Part shown: piece after piece, positions 43,153 to 55,975 of the stretch
How the letters are laid out: every line of letters starts with the position of its first letter
How positions within the stretch are numbered: the first letter of the stretch is position 1
Assembly: GCF_040412425.1 (NCBI RefSeq)
Contig: NC_089783.1
Span: 44,443,625-44,507,624 of the forward strand
Direction: 5' to 3'
DNA from: Macrobrachium rosenbergii
Lineage: Eukaryota > Arthropoda > Malacostraca > Decapoda > Palaemonidae
DNA: 64,000 nucleotides
Position numbers and translations under genes: made by a program
Notes under the pieces: model-generated
What the model was told of the DNA's origin: nothing
The model's input: the letters and a program-made list of their open reading frames with translations, nothing else
The model's database searches: none

Positions 43153-43995
43153 GGCCCAGAGCAGGTTAATATTTAGTTATCTGATAATTTCAGCTGTTGC
43201 ATTTTGGAAGGTTGCTTCTCTTACCCTTGGCCTTGGCAGTAATATGGGGAACTGTATAATATGGGGACTTGGAACAGTTAAGTAGATATTACAAGCTTAC
43301 AGGGCATACACATCTCATCATGACTACTGCCCTTTCCTCTCAGACACCAATACTGTCTTATCTTCCCCTTTAGATCATGATCTCAGGCTTTGCTGGCAGG
43401 GTTTACAGAGTTGCCTGTATTGAGTGAGAGGGCCACTGGGACCAAAGTTGGGTCTCTGAACCTTATTAAGGAGTACATGCTGCATACTCTTTAGATGGAA
43501 TGGCATAGGCTGTGCAGTAGTCCATCTTAGAAAATGTGTTCATGCTTAGACATTTCTGAGAAACTGTACATGTTAGTACCTGTCTATCAGAACTCAGGTT
43601 TTCACACACTTTTCTGCTACAAGGCAGTCACTTTTGAGGGACTTTTGAACTGATGACTGCTCTCCAGGTGGTTATTAGGTTTCCACATGAATATTTTAGA
43701 TTTTTGCTATGTATACACTGCACTGCAAGTGTTGCCTGGTCAATGGGTTTCTCCTAAGCTTCTGCTCTGGGGGAGTCCTCCAACTTTCTTGGAACAGGCA
43801 GGCAAAGAGACAAAAGTTGGATCTCGCACCCAGGTAACAGACAAGTACCTGGGTATGCTCGCAAGACGGCATATTCGGAAAGGTATAATGGAAATTTGTC
43901 CTGGCTTCAGCGGGTTATCCTCAGCCACCTGTTGCCTTTTCTTCGGTTCTCCACTACTGCCTTTCTCTCGTGGTGTAAGTCACAGAAGTAATAAC
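43153..43995 (-). other. Decayed pol-like sequence upstream of copy C recombinase
   Basis: By position this should hold the RT-RNase H of the minus-strand element, but I cannot read conserved RT motifs in it. Confidence 0.3.
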
Positions 43996-43996
43996 A

Positions 43997-45834
43997 AAGT
44001 TTGTTCCTGCATGAATACAAACCCTCTGTCTGTACATATGGATAACTTTTGGCGAAGCTGGAAAGTCCGGCCGTTAAACTTTTGCAAGGCGGTTATGGTA
44101 ACAGTTACTTAAGGTAGAGAGGCAGGGGTACAGCCCGCTCAACCAGTAAGCATTCAATCTCTTAAGTTTACTTTTGGCCGCACTCTCGATGAGATGTGCT
44201 TTTCTTCTCTGTCCTGCTGTTCAGCCTTTTTCCTCATTGTATATTTTATGTTTGTAATTTGAAATACTGACTTGGATATATTGAAACTTTCGTGCAAAGT
44301 GTGTGTTTAATTCTTTTCTTTTTTAGACACAATATTTTGATTCATTAGACACAATTCAAACTACAGTACACAATTTCTGGGAACTTGGTAATGATTTAGT
44401 CTTTCACATGTGTAGATTGAGACGGTCGAGATGTTGCGGGTTCGTGTTGCAGCAGAGGGTTTTGTGTGAGGACTCATCTTACTTAACACAGCAAGTTTTC
44501 CCCCACTCCCTCAACACGAATGTTAATGGCGCAAGTTCTACGGTTGTGTTGGTCCCAACTACATGCTCAGGACCAGTCAGAATTTACCATGTTGTCTCTC
44601 CCATTTGGGGGAGGGGTGAGTTCTATGGCTCACTCCTTCCTTAGATATAGATATATTTCTTTTCTTTCCCTCCTGAGAAGGGATGCATATTGTTTCTTTT
44701 CAAGCCCTACAGTTCAGAACGGCGGCATCTTCAGCTCAGAGCTTTGGGAGCCCCACTACATTCGCTTGGCTCTCCCAGTGTTGCCACTTCATGTATGTTG
44801 TACCTTGTCCAACTCATTAGTTCTGTGGTGGTAATTTGGAATGAAGCCAGATCTGATGGAAGTGTGTTCCTTCAGAGCCTGGGAGCCCCATCTGCGTGGT
44901 GACTTCTAGGGATTGTCCCCTCCAGGGTCGGTGGGGGCAACTCTGTTTTGTTCTTCTTTTCCAGGCTCAGATGTGCACTTTACATGTTTATTCAGGGGTA
45001 CCAATCTTAGATGGACTGGAGTGTTGACCATAGGCATAGGGATCATTTCTCTGCCTATGGGAATGGCCTTACGAACGTACCCTGCAATCTCTAGGGGCCA
45101 CAGTCATCCATTGATTTATGGCATTCAGGAAGCAATTGTCGATCTGGTACTTGGATAGAATGTAATTGTGCAGTTCACATTCTTATCCTTTTACCTTGGG
45201 TTATTGCCCATGGGTCCTTGGACCCTTGGTGGATGCTCAATAAGTCATGTAGTTTACCCAGCTCTTAAGGACTGGTTGCATCTCATCTAAGGTGTGCGGC
45301 TACAGGGAGAAGGTGTTGGTGGGACTGGCTTCCTACCTTCCTCCTGTTTTCCATCCTCTTCCAGTGGACAGAGGAGGAGTGAACAAGCCGTCACAAGCTG
45401 GAGTACACAAGCTGGAGTAGCTTGCATGCAGGTGATCTGCATGACTGAGTTTCCTGTCTATAATCCAGTTTTGCTTGGATTAATAGATACATTTCCTACC
45501 TTCTCTCTAGCAAGGAGAGAGAAGGATTGACTATTGACAAGCCAACTGGTTGGTTTTAGCTACATAGTCTTTGACATTGTGGGTTCGTCCTTACCTTTCG
45601 AATCAAGGGTTTTCATACTTTCCTTTTACTCAAAATGCCCAGAAGTCTGGCAGCTGAACATCACACATGTTCAACAGATCAGAGGTATGGTATCTGCCTT
45701 TGTTCATTCATGACCAGGAAGAGAATACCAGGTGAGCTGAACTACCAGTCAGTTCAGAGAATTACCAGTAGTAGGTCTCCATATGTAAAGACCGAGGGTT
45801 TGCATTTGTGTAGGAACAAATGACAAATTTTTAA
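43997..45834. mobile_element. 1.84-kb segment with about 45-bp terminal inverted repeats
   Basis: The left end (TTTGTTCCTGCATGAATACAAA then CCCTCTGTCTGTACATATGG) is the inverse of the right end (CCATATGTAAAGACCGAGGG... TAGGAACAAATG, 45788-45831). Sequence just inside the left end (44040-44175) recurs inverted in the adjacent unit at 45905-46085. The interior has several + frames of 60-100 codons with no recognised domain. The repeats resemble those flanking DIRS-like relics nearby. Confidence 0.6.
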
Positions 45835-45835
45835 T

Positions 45836-46125
45836 TAAATTATGTTTTTCCTAACATACAAACCTGAGGTCTTTACATAAAAGGCCTGCCTCTTACCACC
45901 CCTCATTCTTTTACCTGGGCCAAAAGGTAAACTGAAGAGATTGAATGCATACTGGTTGGGTGGGCGGTACTCCTGCCTCTGTCTGAGGTAACTTACCCTC
46001 TGTCTTAGGTAACTGTTACCATAACCGCCTTGCAAAAGTTTAACGGCCGGACTTTCCAGCTTCGCCGAAAGTTATCCATATGTAAAGACCTCAGGTTTGT
46101 ATGTTAGGAAAAATACAAATTAATA
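45836..46125. repeat. 290-bp palindrome-bounded unit
   Basis: The arms TTTTTCCTAACATACAAACC... (45843) and ...GGTTTGTATGTTAGGAAAAA (46113) are near-perfect inverses of about 50 bp. The interior (45905-46085) is the inverse of 43999-44175, including CTTTCCAGCTTCGCC and AAGTTTAACGGCCGGAC. It contains a 25-bp tandem pair (CTCTGTCTNAGGTAACTTAC-like) at about 45975-46015. Confidence 0.8.
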
Positions 46126-46439
46126 AAAAATTTGTTAATTTGTCATTCTAAGATGACTAGAACCCTTTAAGGGGCATTCTATGAACTCTCCCTCTTGAAA
46201 TCCATTAGTTTATGGATGCAGTGCGGGAGGGTTAGAAAATTTTTCAGATTGTTTTTGGGGGGTTCTTCTGGCTGGAGAACTTTTATCTATCTGCAGGTCA
46301 ACATTTTGGGAGTGTACAAACTGTTGTTGCACTGGAGGTTTCCAAGGATAGTTGATAGGTTAGGTGTAGTGCTGTTTGTTACAGCACAGCCGTATGGGCA
46401 CTTTTGGCCTGTCTGTCTGTGAGGATTGAGTTGGAAGGC

Positions 46440-47400
46440 TAGAACAGTTATTGGGGCCACTGTTGAATGGAGAAGTTCTTACTCCCTCAAATGACTAGCT
46501 TTCCTAGTTCAAGATGGGGTTTATTTTTCCCTATGCTTGATCTCAAAGCAGAGGTGTACAGTATTGTGTTCCCCCATCCCAATCCCTATAAGTTATTTTC
46601 CATTATTTTGGTTATGGTCTGGATTTTATGCTTTCCACTAATTCACTTCTCTTTCTCCTTGTTGGGTGATCAAGTGTTGACCTTGGCTACTCCTCAAGGT
46701 CATTACTCAAGTATTATCCAGTGCTGCTGACTCTTGTGAACAGAGGTCTCCCTATGGTCAGTGCTGGTTCAGGGTTATGGACTCACCCTTGCTGAGACCA
46801 TCTCCTGTCAGGTTAGGCTTTATGGCTTGTGCTCAGCCATAAGTCAGTCTCCAGTCCAAAGATCTTGGATTTTCCCACTTGGTGTTATTTTTACTTGACA
46901 GGTCATTTAGGACTTGATTTTCTGAATAGAGATGAACCAATCTTTGCACCTTAGTAGCCCTTGGGCAAAGTCTTGTTTGAGAGTTCTCTCTCAAAACAAC
47001 CGGTTGGTCTCAGCAAAGAACAGTGTTTTTCCTTGCATCCTGTCTAGTCTTGGAGAAATGGGGTCTCTCTCTCTCTCCTCATGTCTTAAGTGTGGAGCAC
47101 AGTCTCAAGACTAGTCAGCTCTTGATGGGAGATTTATTTTTTTTTTATTTTTTCCTGCAACCTCTCCCACAGAGACTTCAATTGGTGGTTCTGGATGAGA
47201 TGCTTCTTGCACCAGTGTGAGCTGTAAGATACTTCATGAGGGACCTGGGCTCTTACTGTTACTGGAGTAGCAGCCCCTTTCCTTTGTCGTAGGCTACATA
47301 GGGGAAGGTGCCCAGCAACATCCTCCTCTGGCTTTGTGAGCTACCTGATAAGTTATGACTCCACTGAGGAGGACATCACCTCTGAAGCTCTTTGAGAATA
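46440..47400 (+). mobile_element. DIRS-like reverse transcriptase/RNase H relic
   Basis: A frame at 46467-46730 reads FFPMLDLKAEVYSIVFPHPN (RT motif A: L-D-L-K-x-A-Y-x-x-x-x-x-H-P) and later QVLTLAT, where DIRS RTs have APQVFT. Further on, frames carry FPLGV, resembling the FLGM/V box that follows. Stops and shifts are frequent. Part of the same + strand DIRS family cluster. Confidence 0.5.
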
Positions 47401-48507
47401 CACATAGAGTGTAGGACTGACCTTAACCCTCTTAGATGATCTTTGTAGTTGGAGTGAAAAAGAGTGCAAACTCAGTTGAGGACCTTTTGAAGCAGGAATT
47501 GCCCTGTAGGATGGAAATTTGCTCATGAGTCATCCTCCTCCAGCAGGAAGACTTCATTCTGGTTCAAGTCAAATTGTCCCCTCTTCAGAGGCTGAAGGGT
47601 GCTAGAGTTCTTGGGAAACTTCCCAACTAAGGGACCAGTGGCAATGTCTTCACTGAAATGTTTCATGAAGAAAGCATAGCCAGAGCTCCAGGAGAACAAA
47701 CTTGAGGTGAAGGGAATCATTTTGGGCAGGGAGGAGAAGCTCCATTAGAAGAGGCATTAGAAGAGGCAGCAGAAGAAACCAAGAGCCAATGAAGCAAACC
47801 ACAAGCCAGCAATAAACTGGCTATAGGGCCACTCGGGCATGAGGCATAAAGAGAAGGGTCCTGTGCAGTATGCTATCACTGACTTCAAGAGCAAGAGCTG
47901 TCGTGGGCCATCGAGGTGTATCACCTTAGAACTTCACTGAATGGCAAGTCGTCAAGATTTCCTTAGGAATTAATTGAATAAACCTCAGTCAGAACAATGA
48001 CCCTAAGGCAGCTGTGAATGAGATGAGTCTACAGGATGAGATGCAGCACAAGGTGCACACATGAATCCACAGTCATAATAAAGGTAGAGATGCAAGAGGC
48101 AGACGGATCTCTCTGCATTAGAAGGAAGGTCGTCTGGAGATGGAGACATGCTTGGAAGTGATTCCTAGTCAGGAATACAACTGAGGAGTGGAGGAATCTG
48201 ACAAGCCTTATGCTTTTTATCTAAAGAGTAAGTAGCAGGAGGCCTAGGAATAATGGCAGCCAGTCTCATCCAAATAAACTTGTCACACAACACTCCCAGC
48301 ATAGCCCGCACACAGTATCCGAGGAGGTATCATATGAATACCTGACAGGATATTTGTATGCTCTCCATTAGTCCTTGTACAATGACTGAGACCACCATTT
48401 ACCTCTGCAAGACAGACACAAAATGTAGATCCTTGGCAAGAGGGTATGTAAGTGTTGCTAGCCCTGCTCCCCTAACCAATACAGGTATGATGAAGCATAA
48501 TTAACAC
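47401..48507. other. Purine-rich sequence, probably transposon-derived
   Basis: GC-richer than the flanking DNA, with a 21-bp duplication (TTAGAAGAGGCA core) near 47745-47770. No motif recognised on either strand. It likely continues the decayed element upstream. Confidence 0.3.
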
Positions 48508-48635
48508 CAGGCAAATTAACACGTTAAGTGTGGAAAAAGGTATACTGTGATCATTTCATAAGTAAACCACACAGGCAAATTAACACGTTAAGTGGGGAAA
48601 AAGATATACTGTAATCATTTCATAAGTAAACCACA
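48508..48635. repeat. 64-bp tandem duplication
   Basis: CAGGCAAATTAACACGTTAA...ATCATTTCATAAGTAAACCA occurs twice in direct succession (48508 and 48572) with only a few differences. Confidence 0.9.
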
Positions 48636-48908
48636 AAGTAAAATTAATTCTCTTAATGAATTACAATGAAGTGTAAAAAACTAACAAAATTATAACAGCA
48701 CACAAACTAGAGATGAATAAACTAAGTAATAACAATGAATAAATCATAATATCAAAAAAGAAAACCACAGTGATAAATGAATTCAGTTATTGAACTAGGA
48801 TAAAGAGATAAAACACATAAATAAGCAACAATACTTAACAAAAGCAAGATAATGCATACCATAAATTAATTTGTTTACTGAGCCATGGTAAATTAATCAA
48901 GCAAATTA

Positions 48909-50560
48909 CCGTATAAACTTGTGTAATGTGCGATTTTGCGTAACATGCGACTCCCAAATTTTCACCCATAAAAAAATGTTTTTATAATGTATCTCGTGTA
49001 TCATGCAAGGTCCTGTTTTGAGACACCAAATTAAATAGACCAACCCCTTTTCCTCCATCTCTTTATCCCATCGTCTGGCTAAGTAAGTTAAGAAAAGGAA
49101 AAGAGAATGATAAAAGGATCGATAGTAATGCTATAAGTGTTGTGTAAACGCATACAGCTATAAGCAGCAGAACAAGAAACATCTGTCTTGCTATGAACAA
49201 TTGAATTGGATAACAACCGTTTTTGCTTGCATTTCAACCATTGTGCAATAGTAAATAATTACCGTATTTATATTACAAATGACGTTAAGTAGAACATATC
49301 GTACAACCTCTTAAATCCTGGAACCTTGGGACCAGGCCACTGCTGGACCACAGAAAATCCTGAATTTAGAATACACCTTAGAAAAATGAAGCCCCTATGT
49401 AAACATAGTCATGCAAGCTAATTCCACATACAAATAGCCTAGTTGCCGACTTAGCCTACTACTGCACTTAGCTAAGTTCTGACACCATTTTTGATCAGTT
49501 TAAGACATTTAGTCTACATTCCTGAGTTAGCCTAACCGTGAGTCAACTACTGTACTTAACTTTTCTCAGAATCTGCAGAATATCAGTGACTTTCATCTCC
49601 TAAATTTACTATCTACATAATTATCGCTATTAGTTTCTTCATCATTTATTTTGATTGTACTGTAGAGGGTAATGAAATGACAAAAATAAACAATGAATTT
49701 TGGCGATCACTCAGTGCATTTTGACACTTCGCTGTCAAAACATAAACAAAGCACTGCCATCTATTGAGGAAAGTGAACACTGAACATTCACTAAAGGGAG
49801 AAACATTTTCTAGCACAGATAAAGATTTATGTTTGCACTTCTTACCTCTAGCAGCATCATCTGATTTCATGGGTGGCATATCGTATGGGTAAATATAAAG
49901 CTATATAAAAGAAATGATCAAAACAGTATCACCTTATTCACTATGGAGAAAATATTGGCAAGGAAATATACTGCTAAATTTAAGCTGCAAGTTGTAGCGT
50001 AAGCTGAGAAAATAATGTTCAAGCTACTAATGACTAGAAATTATTGTGCATCGACAACATGGATGAAACTCCCCTAAACTTCGATATGCCATCAAACTCA
50101 ACTGTAAATAAGATTGGAGAGAAGTATTTTAATCAAAACCACTGGGCATGAAAGAACACATTTTACTGTTGTTTTAACATGTAAGGCAGATGGGACAAAA
50201 TTTTCCCCCATGGTTATCTTTAAATGGAAATTGATAGCATGTACAAAAATTCCTGAATGGTATCTTTGTTTCTCAAAAGCCTAAATAGTGCAAATGGCCC
50301 GTGATTGCTAAATTGTTTGTATTTTATAAGAGATTACTGTACATACAATATTATTGGATACACATAAAGTTAAGTAAAGCATAAGTTTTTAAAAGATCCA
50401 CGGAAAAGATGCATACTGTATTCGTTATGTTTGTATTTTGTATTAGGATATACTAACGTGAATATTACATACATTAATTTTATATCTCATGTATGATGCA
50501 ACTCCCTTAAAATTAGCTTCAAAATTAGGTCTTTAAGTCTTATGATACGAGCAAATATAG
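48909..50560 (+). mobile_element. Tigger/pogo DNA transposon relic
   Basis: The ends CCGTATAAACTTGTGTAATG and CATACGAGCAAATATAG-type sequence (inverse CTATATTTGCTCGTATCATA) form imperfect inverted repeats flanked by TA at 48907-48908 and 50561-50562. A decayed transposase lies at 49943-50320. The central DNA-binding part is deleted. Confidence 0.8.
49943..50320 (+). pseudogene. Tigger/pogo (DDE_1) transposase relic
   Basis: ATG at 49943 opens RKYTAKFKLQVVA, then a stop: the N-terminal helix-turn-helix start. From 50050 the frame reads NMDETPLNFDMPSN (catalytic D of the DDE domain), then a stop and +1 shift into GHERTHFTVVLTCKADGTKF, then MVIFKWK. This order matches Tigger/Jerky-like transposases. 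Roughly 200 residues between the N-terminus and NMDETP are missing, as is everything C-terminal. It is dead. Confidence 0.85.
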
Positions 50561-50562
50561 TA

Positions 50563-51171
50563 ATGAGCTACAGTAAATTAGCAAAATATAATGCTGTAAC
50601 TGCAATCAAGGCAATCATGCACAATAAACAAGAACTTAACTACATAATAATTTACAAATAATTATTCCCGTAATACAAAGGTACTTAAAAAAATAAAGAC
50701 CAAGCAATCATCAGAATAAAATGAAATGAAAAATACTAATAATATTTGATCATAAGCAAACACACAATGAAGATAAGGACACTATTTAAAATAGAGTAAG
50801 CACTGGTGGCAACAGACGTCATTTTCTCCTTAAGGTAAACACTAAGAAATATGCTGTAAACATGCAATGCACTACAAACCAGTGATAATGATTCAGTGGT
50901 AAATTAAAGAATTGAATTTATAAATCTAAAAGGCTACATCCTGAGAATCACAGGTGATGATACCACCAAGCCACACACAAGAATGAGCAACAGCTGGGGT
51001 CCTTTCAGGTCTGGGCATTTGCAGTGGACTTTATGATCAAGACAAGTTGGTGTGGCTGGGAACCATTGTATAGATGATGTTTGTTTGCTTTGTATGAGCA
51101 AAAAACATTTACACTCCCAAACCTCAGTGTCATTAAACTGCTAGTGACTACAAAGAATCAGTATTAACTGT
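50563..51171 (+). other. Intergenic sequence, nothing recognised
   Basis: AT-rich sequence with no supported feature. Confidence 0.4.
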
Positions 51172-51177
51172 TTTATT
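51172..51177 (-). terminator. Candidate poly(A) signal for minus-strand exon
   Basis: AATAAA on the minus strand, about 120 nt downstream of the stop codon of the candidate exon at 51296-51502. Confidence 0.4.
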
Positions 51178-51295
51178 TTGAGACCAAAGAAAAACTTTCT
51201 TCATTATGACTGTACTTTAATACATCTGCATTTTTTTTTTATATTTAACTTCATCTGTTAAAAAAATCTACTAGTTTGTCATGGCACAGGTTTAC

Positions 51296-51502
51296 TCATA
51301 TTCCTATTTGTATTCTACATCGAGTAAGCCAACCTGCAGCACGCTGAAACGAACTGCAGGAATTGTCATACACATCAACAGCCTTATATTCAACCACATT
51401 CATATTTGACGTGGGTGGACTGTTATAATACATTCTTATTTTACCTACAATTATTCTTTGATGTTTTAAGTTGTTGCTGTAAGACACAGTTTTCCATTGG
51501 TC
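51296..51502 (-). CDS. Candidate terminal exon of an unidentified minus-strand gene
   Basis: On the minus strand, GATTTCAGTTAG (acceptor-like) is followed by 68 open codons, DQWKTVSYSNN..., VVEYKAVDVYDNSC and FQRAAGWLTRCRIQIGI, then TGA at 51298-51296. An in-frame stop lies at the acceptor, so translation could only enter by splicing. A poly(A) signal follows at 51177-51172. The composition looks protein-like, with no homopolymer bias. I do not recognise the family, and no upstream partner exon could be placed with confidence; a weak candidate lies near 54450-54560 (minus, donor-like CTGAG|GTAGTT). Confidence 0.35.
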   Translation of the reverse strand, partial: DQWKTVSYSNNLKHQRIIVGKIRMYYNSPPTSNMNVVEYKAVDVYDNSCSSFQRAAGWLTRCRIQIGI

Positions 51503-54500
51503 CTAACTGAAATCACTAATAATGAAATTTAGAAAATTCATAAGAAAACATTAAAAATATAGGTAAAGTTGTTAATATGTAACTTCATTAGAAAAAGCCG
51601 CTCTTGAATTTTAAGAATTTTTATGCTCAACTGAATTTATAAAAACAGCGTTTGCTCTCTTTCTTTTTTCATCTCTGTCACTTATGGTTTCTTGTGGTTT
51701 GCACAGTAATGTAATCTAAAGCAAATGGTAAATTTTCCAAGTACATAAAACACAAAGTAAAAATTGAAGCAGGGCATTTTACCATTTCATGGTGCACAAA
51801 CACCTTGCAGGTTATTTTTATACGTAAATTGACTATTACCCAGTCCACAAATTGGAGTGTTGGTAACCAAATTACCAATAAATAAAACTATGAAAAATAC
51901 TGAATGTTGAATACCCTTAACTTAAAATATAAACATTGCCATCATGCAAGAAATTCAGTTTTGCCTGTTGGTCTTAACAAGCAGTTTTCTTAAAAGTTTT
52001 GTCATGCATTTCACATAAATTGGAGAGAGAAGGCAGTATCTGAAATGAAGAATGTCAAGATTTTATAAATGACTAATTAAAAACAATAATTGAAAATGAT
52101 TATTCTTGGAGGGAAATTCTACATATACGGTATCATTTCTTAATGAACATTTGTTGCCGAGAGAAAAATATTGCTCTGCTTGATGTGTGGAATCTCCTGC
52201 TCAAGGATTACATAAACACAATCACTATAATGGAAGAAAAATGTGGTAATGCTTCAGAAACAATAAGAACTCTGAAAATAATTTACGTATGTTATAATCA
52301 ATATCTGATGACAAAAATATTTAGTTTATGGAAAGATCAATTCACATTAACAATTGACAATAGGTAATGACACTAATGAGATTAACTATCTGCTTTTACA
52401 TGATTAAATATGAACAAGTCTATACAAGTAACATGTTTAAAAGGAAAAATACCCTACTGTAAACTTTTCAGTACTGTTACATCCAGTATTTTATAAATTT
52501 TTAACCACTTTCGTAATAAATTTGTAAAAGAAGCTCTTGGTTGCCTCATGGGAAAAGAAGAAAAGAAGCTCATGGCAGCTCAAAACTATTTGACTATTTT
52601 GTGTCATCATAACCAAGAATAAAAGTAATCTGAAGCCATAGGGAAAACCTACTACTGTACTGTAATTCCTAAAATGAGAGTTTCACTAAAATTGAACATT
52701 ATAAAGACACCATAAAATTTAACATTATAATGAAAATGCATTTTGAACTTAACTGGAAGCATCTACAGAACAGCCTGTCCTTGCCTGAAAAAGTTATACA
52801 CCAGCTGTTGTTCTGAAACTTTGCTACTCTTGTCTTGCCTTTGCTTGTCATTTCCTTTTCATTTCCTCAAACTGTCAACTTCTTTTCATTTGTTATTTCT
52901 GGAACTTTTTTACTTTTCCGAACTCAAAACCATAGGGTTTAACAATCATCCACTAGAAGTTCTACCAAACCAAATTATTGTAGATTCTAAAGTTTGACGG
53001 CACAGGGAAAGCAACAACTACCAGACCAAATTATCATTGATGATTACCAATATAAGTTATGTCTAATACCATGAAGGGAAAAGTTAGCATAGAAATATCT
53101 GATGATGAAAGTGGACACTCAGCCTGAAAGGTGTTATGAGGTTACTAGAATGAATGTGAGTTTTTTAACCTCTACACATTAATGGTCTAAATGTGCCTAT
53201 GTAATCCAATAGGGAGTTACTACTCTAAGTGTGCCATGCTAACTACTGATGGAACTAAAGGTTCTTAACAGTGCCTTCTGACCCCAGCTGCATTGCTTTG
53301 TGCCCTTTACTTTTCTTTGTTTTTTTTTTCCTCTTGCATAGCACAGCTGTCTGACTTCAACTGGACTATGGGAGTCTAGTAATGTTATAAAGTGGTCTTG
53401 TTACTCTTAATTTATAAACATAATATGCCCATGTAAAACATTGCCAAACCATCTTGCAACTCAGGGAAAGAGGATCTGGAGAAGAGGTAAGGTCCTGATT
53501 AGACAAACTGCTATTGATTCAATCCTGCTACGAAAGGAAATAAAAGGTACAGAACCTCAAATATGAGTATTATTGTAAACATGGATGGATAAAATCAGTA
53601 CCAGTATATAGCTTGAGTAATGAGTAAAATAGCTATAAAATCTAAATTATCTAATAAAAAACAAGTGTAGTCTATCAAAGATGTAACAAAGTGGCCATTT
53701 TTTCAGGTTTATTTTACAGAGGCAAATATCAGATGGCCTTAATAGTAGAGGCATGTGATACTGTATTATCTGGATCAAAAGTATTCTGATTTGAGAATTA
53801 ATCTCTGTTCATTACTATCATTAATTCTGATTAGGTTTGGTTGTCAGTTAGATGGATATATATGTCCAAAAATTATAGAAAGTTTGTTTATGATCTGATT
53901 GTACGAGAAGTGAGGCAAAGGGAAATTTGAAAATATCCTTCTTTGATGAGATTATCACAGGTACTTGGAAAATGCAGCCTAAAAACCTACTTTCTGTGTT
54001 TCTCTTGTATATGAATGTGGACTTGTTTCAGTAAATTGCCAAATTTCTAATTTGGCAATACATATTCACTTTATTTTTAATAAGTAGAAAGAAAGAGTAT
54101 AAAAACAGGTCAGATCTTGCATTACATTACTTTAATCCACAATACAAATTTACCCACTACTGCATTTTATAATTTTTTGATTCACTGGTCTGGTTCAAAA
54201 CCAAATAACAATGTATTTCATAGTTTATTTTCTATATTTTAAAAATATTCATTTCTAATATGGTTAATTTTAAGGTTTAGTATATCATGAATCAAAAGGA
54301 AAAAAGTAGCTTTCAAGAAATTATTGCTCTGTGGACAACTGTGTGAAGAATTCACACAAAATGGTGTTATACTTGGAGTGTGTTTGAATAAATAGGTCAT
54401 TACAAAATTATATATAGTTGAAGAAAAAAAAAAAACTACCTCAGACCTTGTAGCAAGTCTGTAAACATGAGTTTTCCAGCAATGTAATTAACTTGGGTTT

Positions 54501-55629
54501 GATACTTGAGAAAAAGTTTATGAGGTAAAATGAAATGATGGGAAAAAAATAAATAGGCATAACAGAATTTTGAAGAAACCACTGAAAAAAATATCAAAAT
54601 CATGTCTTGGACAAATATACAGGTGAAGATTAATATTTCCTTAAACATTGCCTATGGTATATCCTGTCTAACTATAGGCATCTATACATTACTTCAATAC
54701 TGTTTGGTTATATCTCTAATGATTTAAGATTAAGTCTCAACATAGTTATTTCAGTAAAGAGTGAAAAAGAGAATCAAAACTAACCTCTGTATTATTGTAG
54801 GCTACCAAAAGAAATGCTGAATTTCAAATCATATCTCGTGGTTCTTTTTTTTTTTGGAGGGCATATGACAAAAGATGTCACCAAGCCTTTAATGTGAGTG
54901 GTAACACTGTTGCCTGCTGTTTTAAGTTATTTAATGCCTAGATGTTAAGGTTGTAGATGAAGGTAATGTTTTATGTGGTGGGGTAATAACATATTTCTAG
55001 TACAGGGTGTATTTATTGGATTATTATAATAAATACATGAATGTTGATTGCCTTCATTGACAAATTTCCAACATAATTGAGCAAAATGATAGGATAATAA
55101 CATTGACTGCATGTATTATAAATGATTGGTAATATTACTACTAATGTCTGTGTTATCATACCAAGGTAGCTAAGTACAAATATGTTCTTTGTGAGGGAAA
55201 TTGCAAAATTTGTCAATGTTTCATGTCCTGTTTAAAATGTGGATTATATTTCAAAGAATATTGGAAATTATGCCTTCTTTGAATAATGTCTTCTCAGATA
55301 GTGAAAAGTTTATAAGCAATTTCTTTAGCATCATTTTGTATACACAAAGATGTCTTAAACAATGAATGCAAACTCTAATGATTTATACATGCTTTATCTG
55401 ATGCAAGCAGAGAATGTAGGCCATTTCAATTTGATGTAAACTTTCAGCATGGTACAAGTAATGGTCCTAGTGAGAAAGAGTTACCTGAGAAAGTAGTAGC
55501 CATGGGCACACTAACAATGCCTTGCTATTAGTATGCTAGTTATACTACAATCATACTTCAATTACAAGGTGCTTGCAACATACAGTACATGTCATAAATA
55601 CACAGCAGCAACTTATCTCTTACATATCA
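51503..55629. other. Anonymous AT-rich DNA
   Basis: Could be intron or intergenic. A 74-codon + frame at 52143-52367 and minus frames at 54436-54648 and 55013-55216 lack motifs. No transposon family recognised. Confidence 0.35.
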
Positions 55630-55753
55630 CTTCGTGTTCTTTCTCTGCATCTTTTCCCACTTCTATGTGGGATCGATGTTTCCGACAGCTTTCCTCCATC
55701 TGGCTCGATCAAACACATCATCCTCAGACAATTGTTTGTCTCTCAGATCTTCT

Positions 55754-55975
55754 CTAACTACATCCATCCACCTTTGCTTTGGTCTTCCTCTTGCTATCCC
55801 ACCAGGCACCTCCATCTGCATCACTCTCTTCCCTTCTCATCACATAGCCATACCACTGCAGCCTTCTTTCCTGGGCCTTCTTTGATAGTTCTACGACTTT
55901 AGCAGTTCCTCTTAGTCTTTCATTTTTGATCCTGTCCATTTTTGTTACTCCACACATCCATCTGAACATTTTCAT
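55754..55975 (-). pseudogene. RTE LINE C-terminal fragment
   Basis: Reads MKMFRWMCGVTKMDRIKNER, then ERRLQWYGYVMRRE, the typical C-terminal region after RT in this LINE clade (M-L-R-W-M-x-G and R-L-x-W-x-G-H-V-x-R). Sequence to about 55630 continues with RARWRKAV, matching the usual DRxRWR end. Confidence 0.85.

Noticed and set aside
52143..52367. 74-codon + frame as an exon
   Set aside because: No convincing splice sites or family motif; kept as unassigned.
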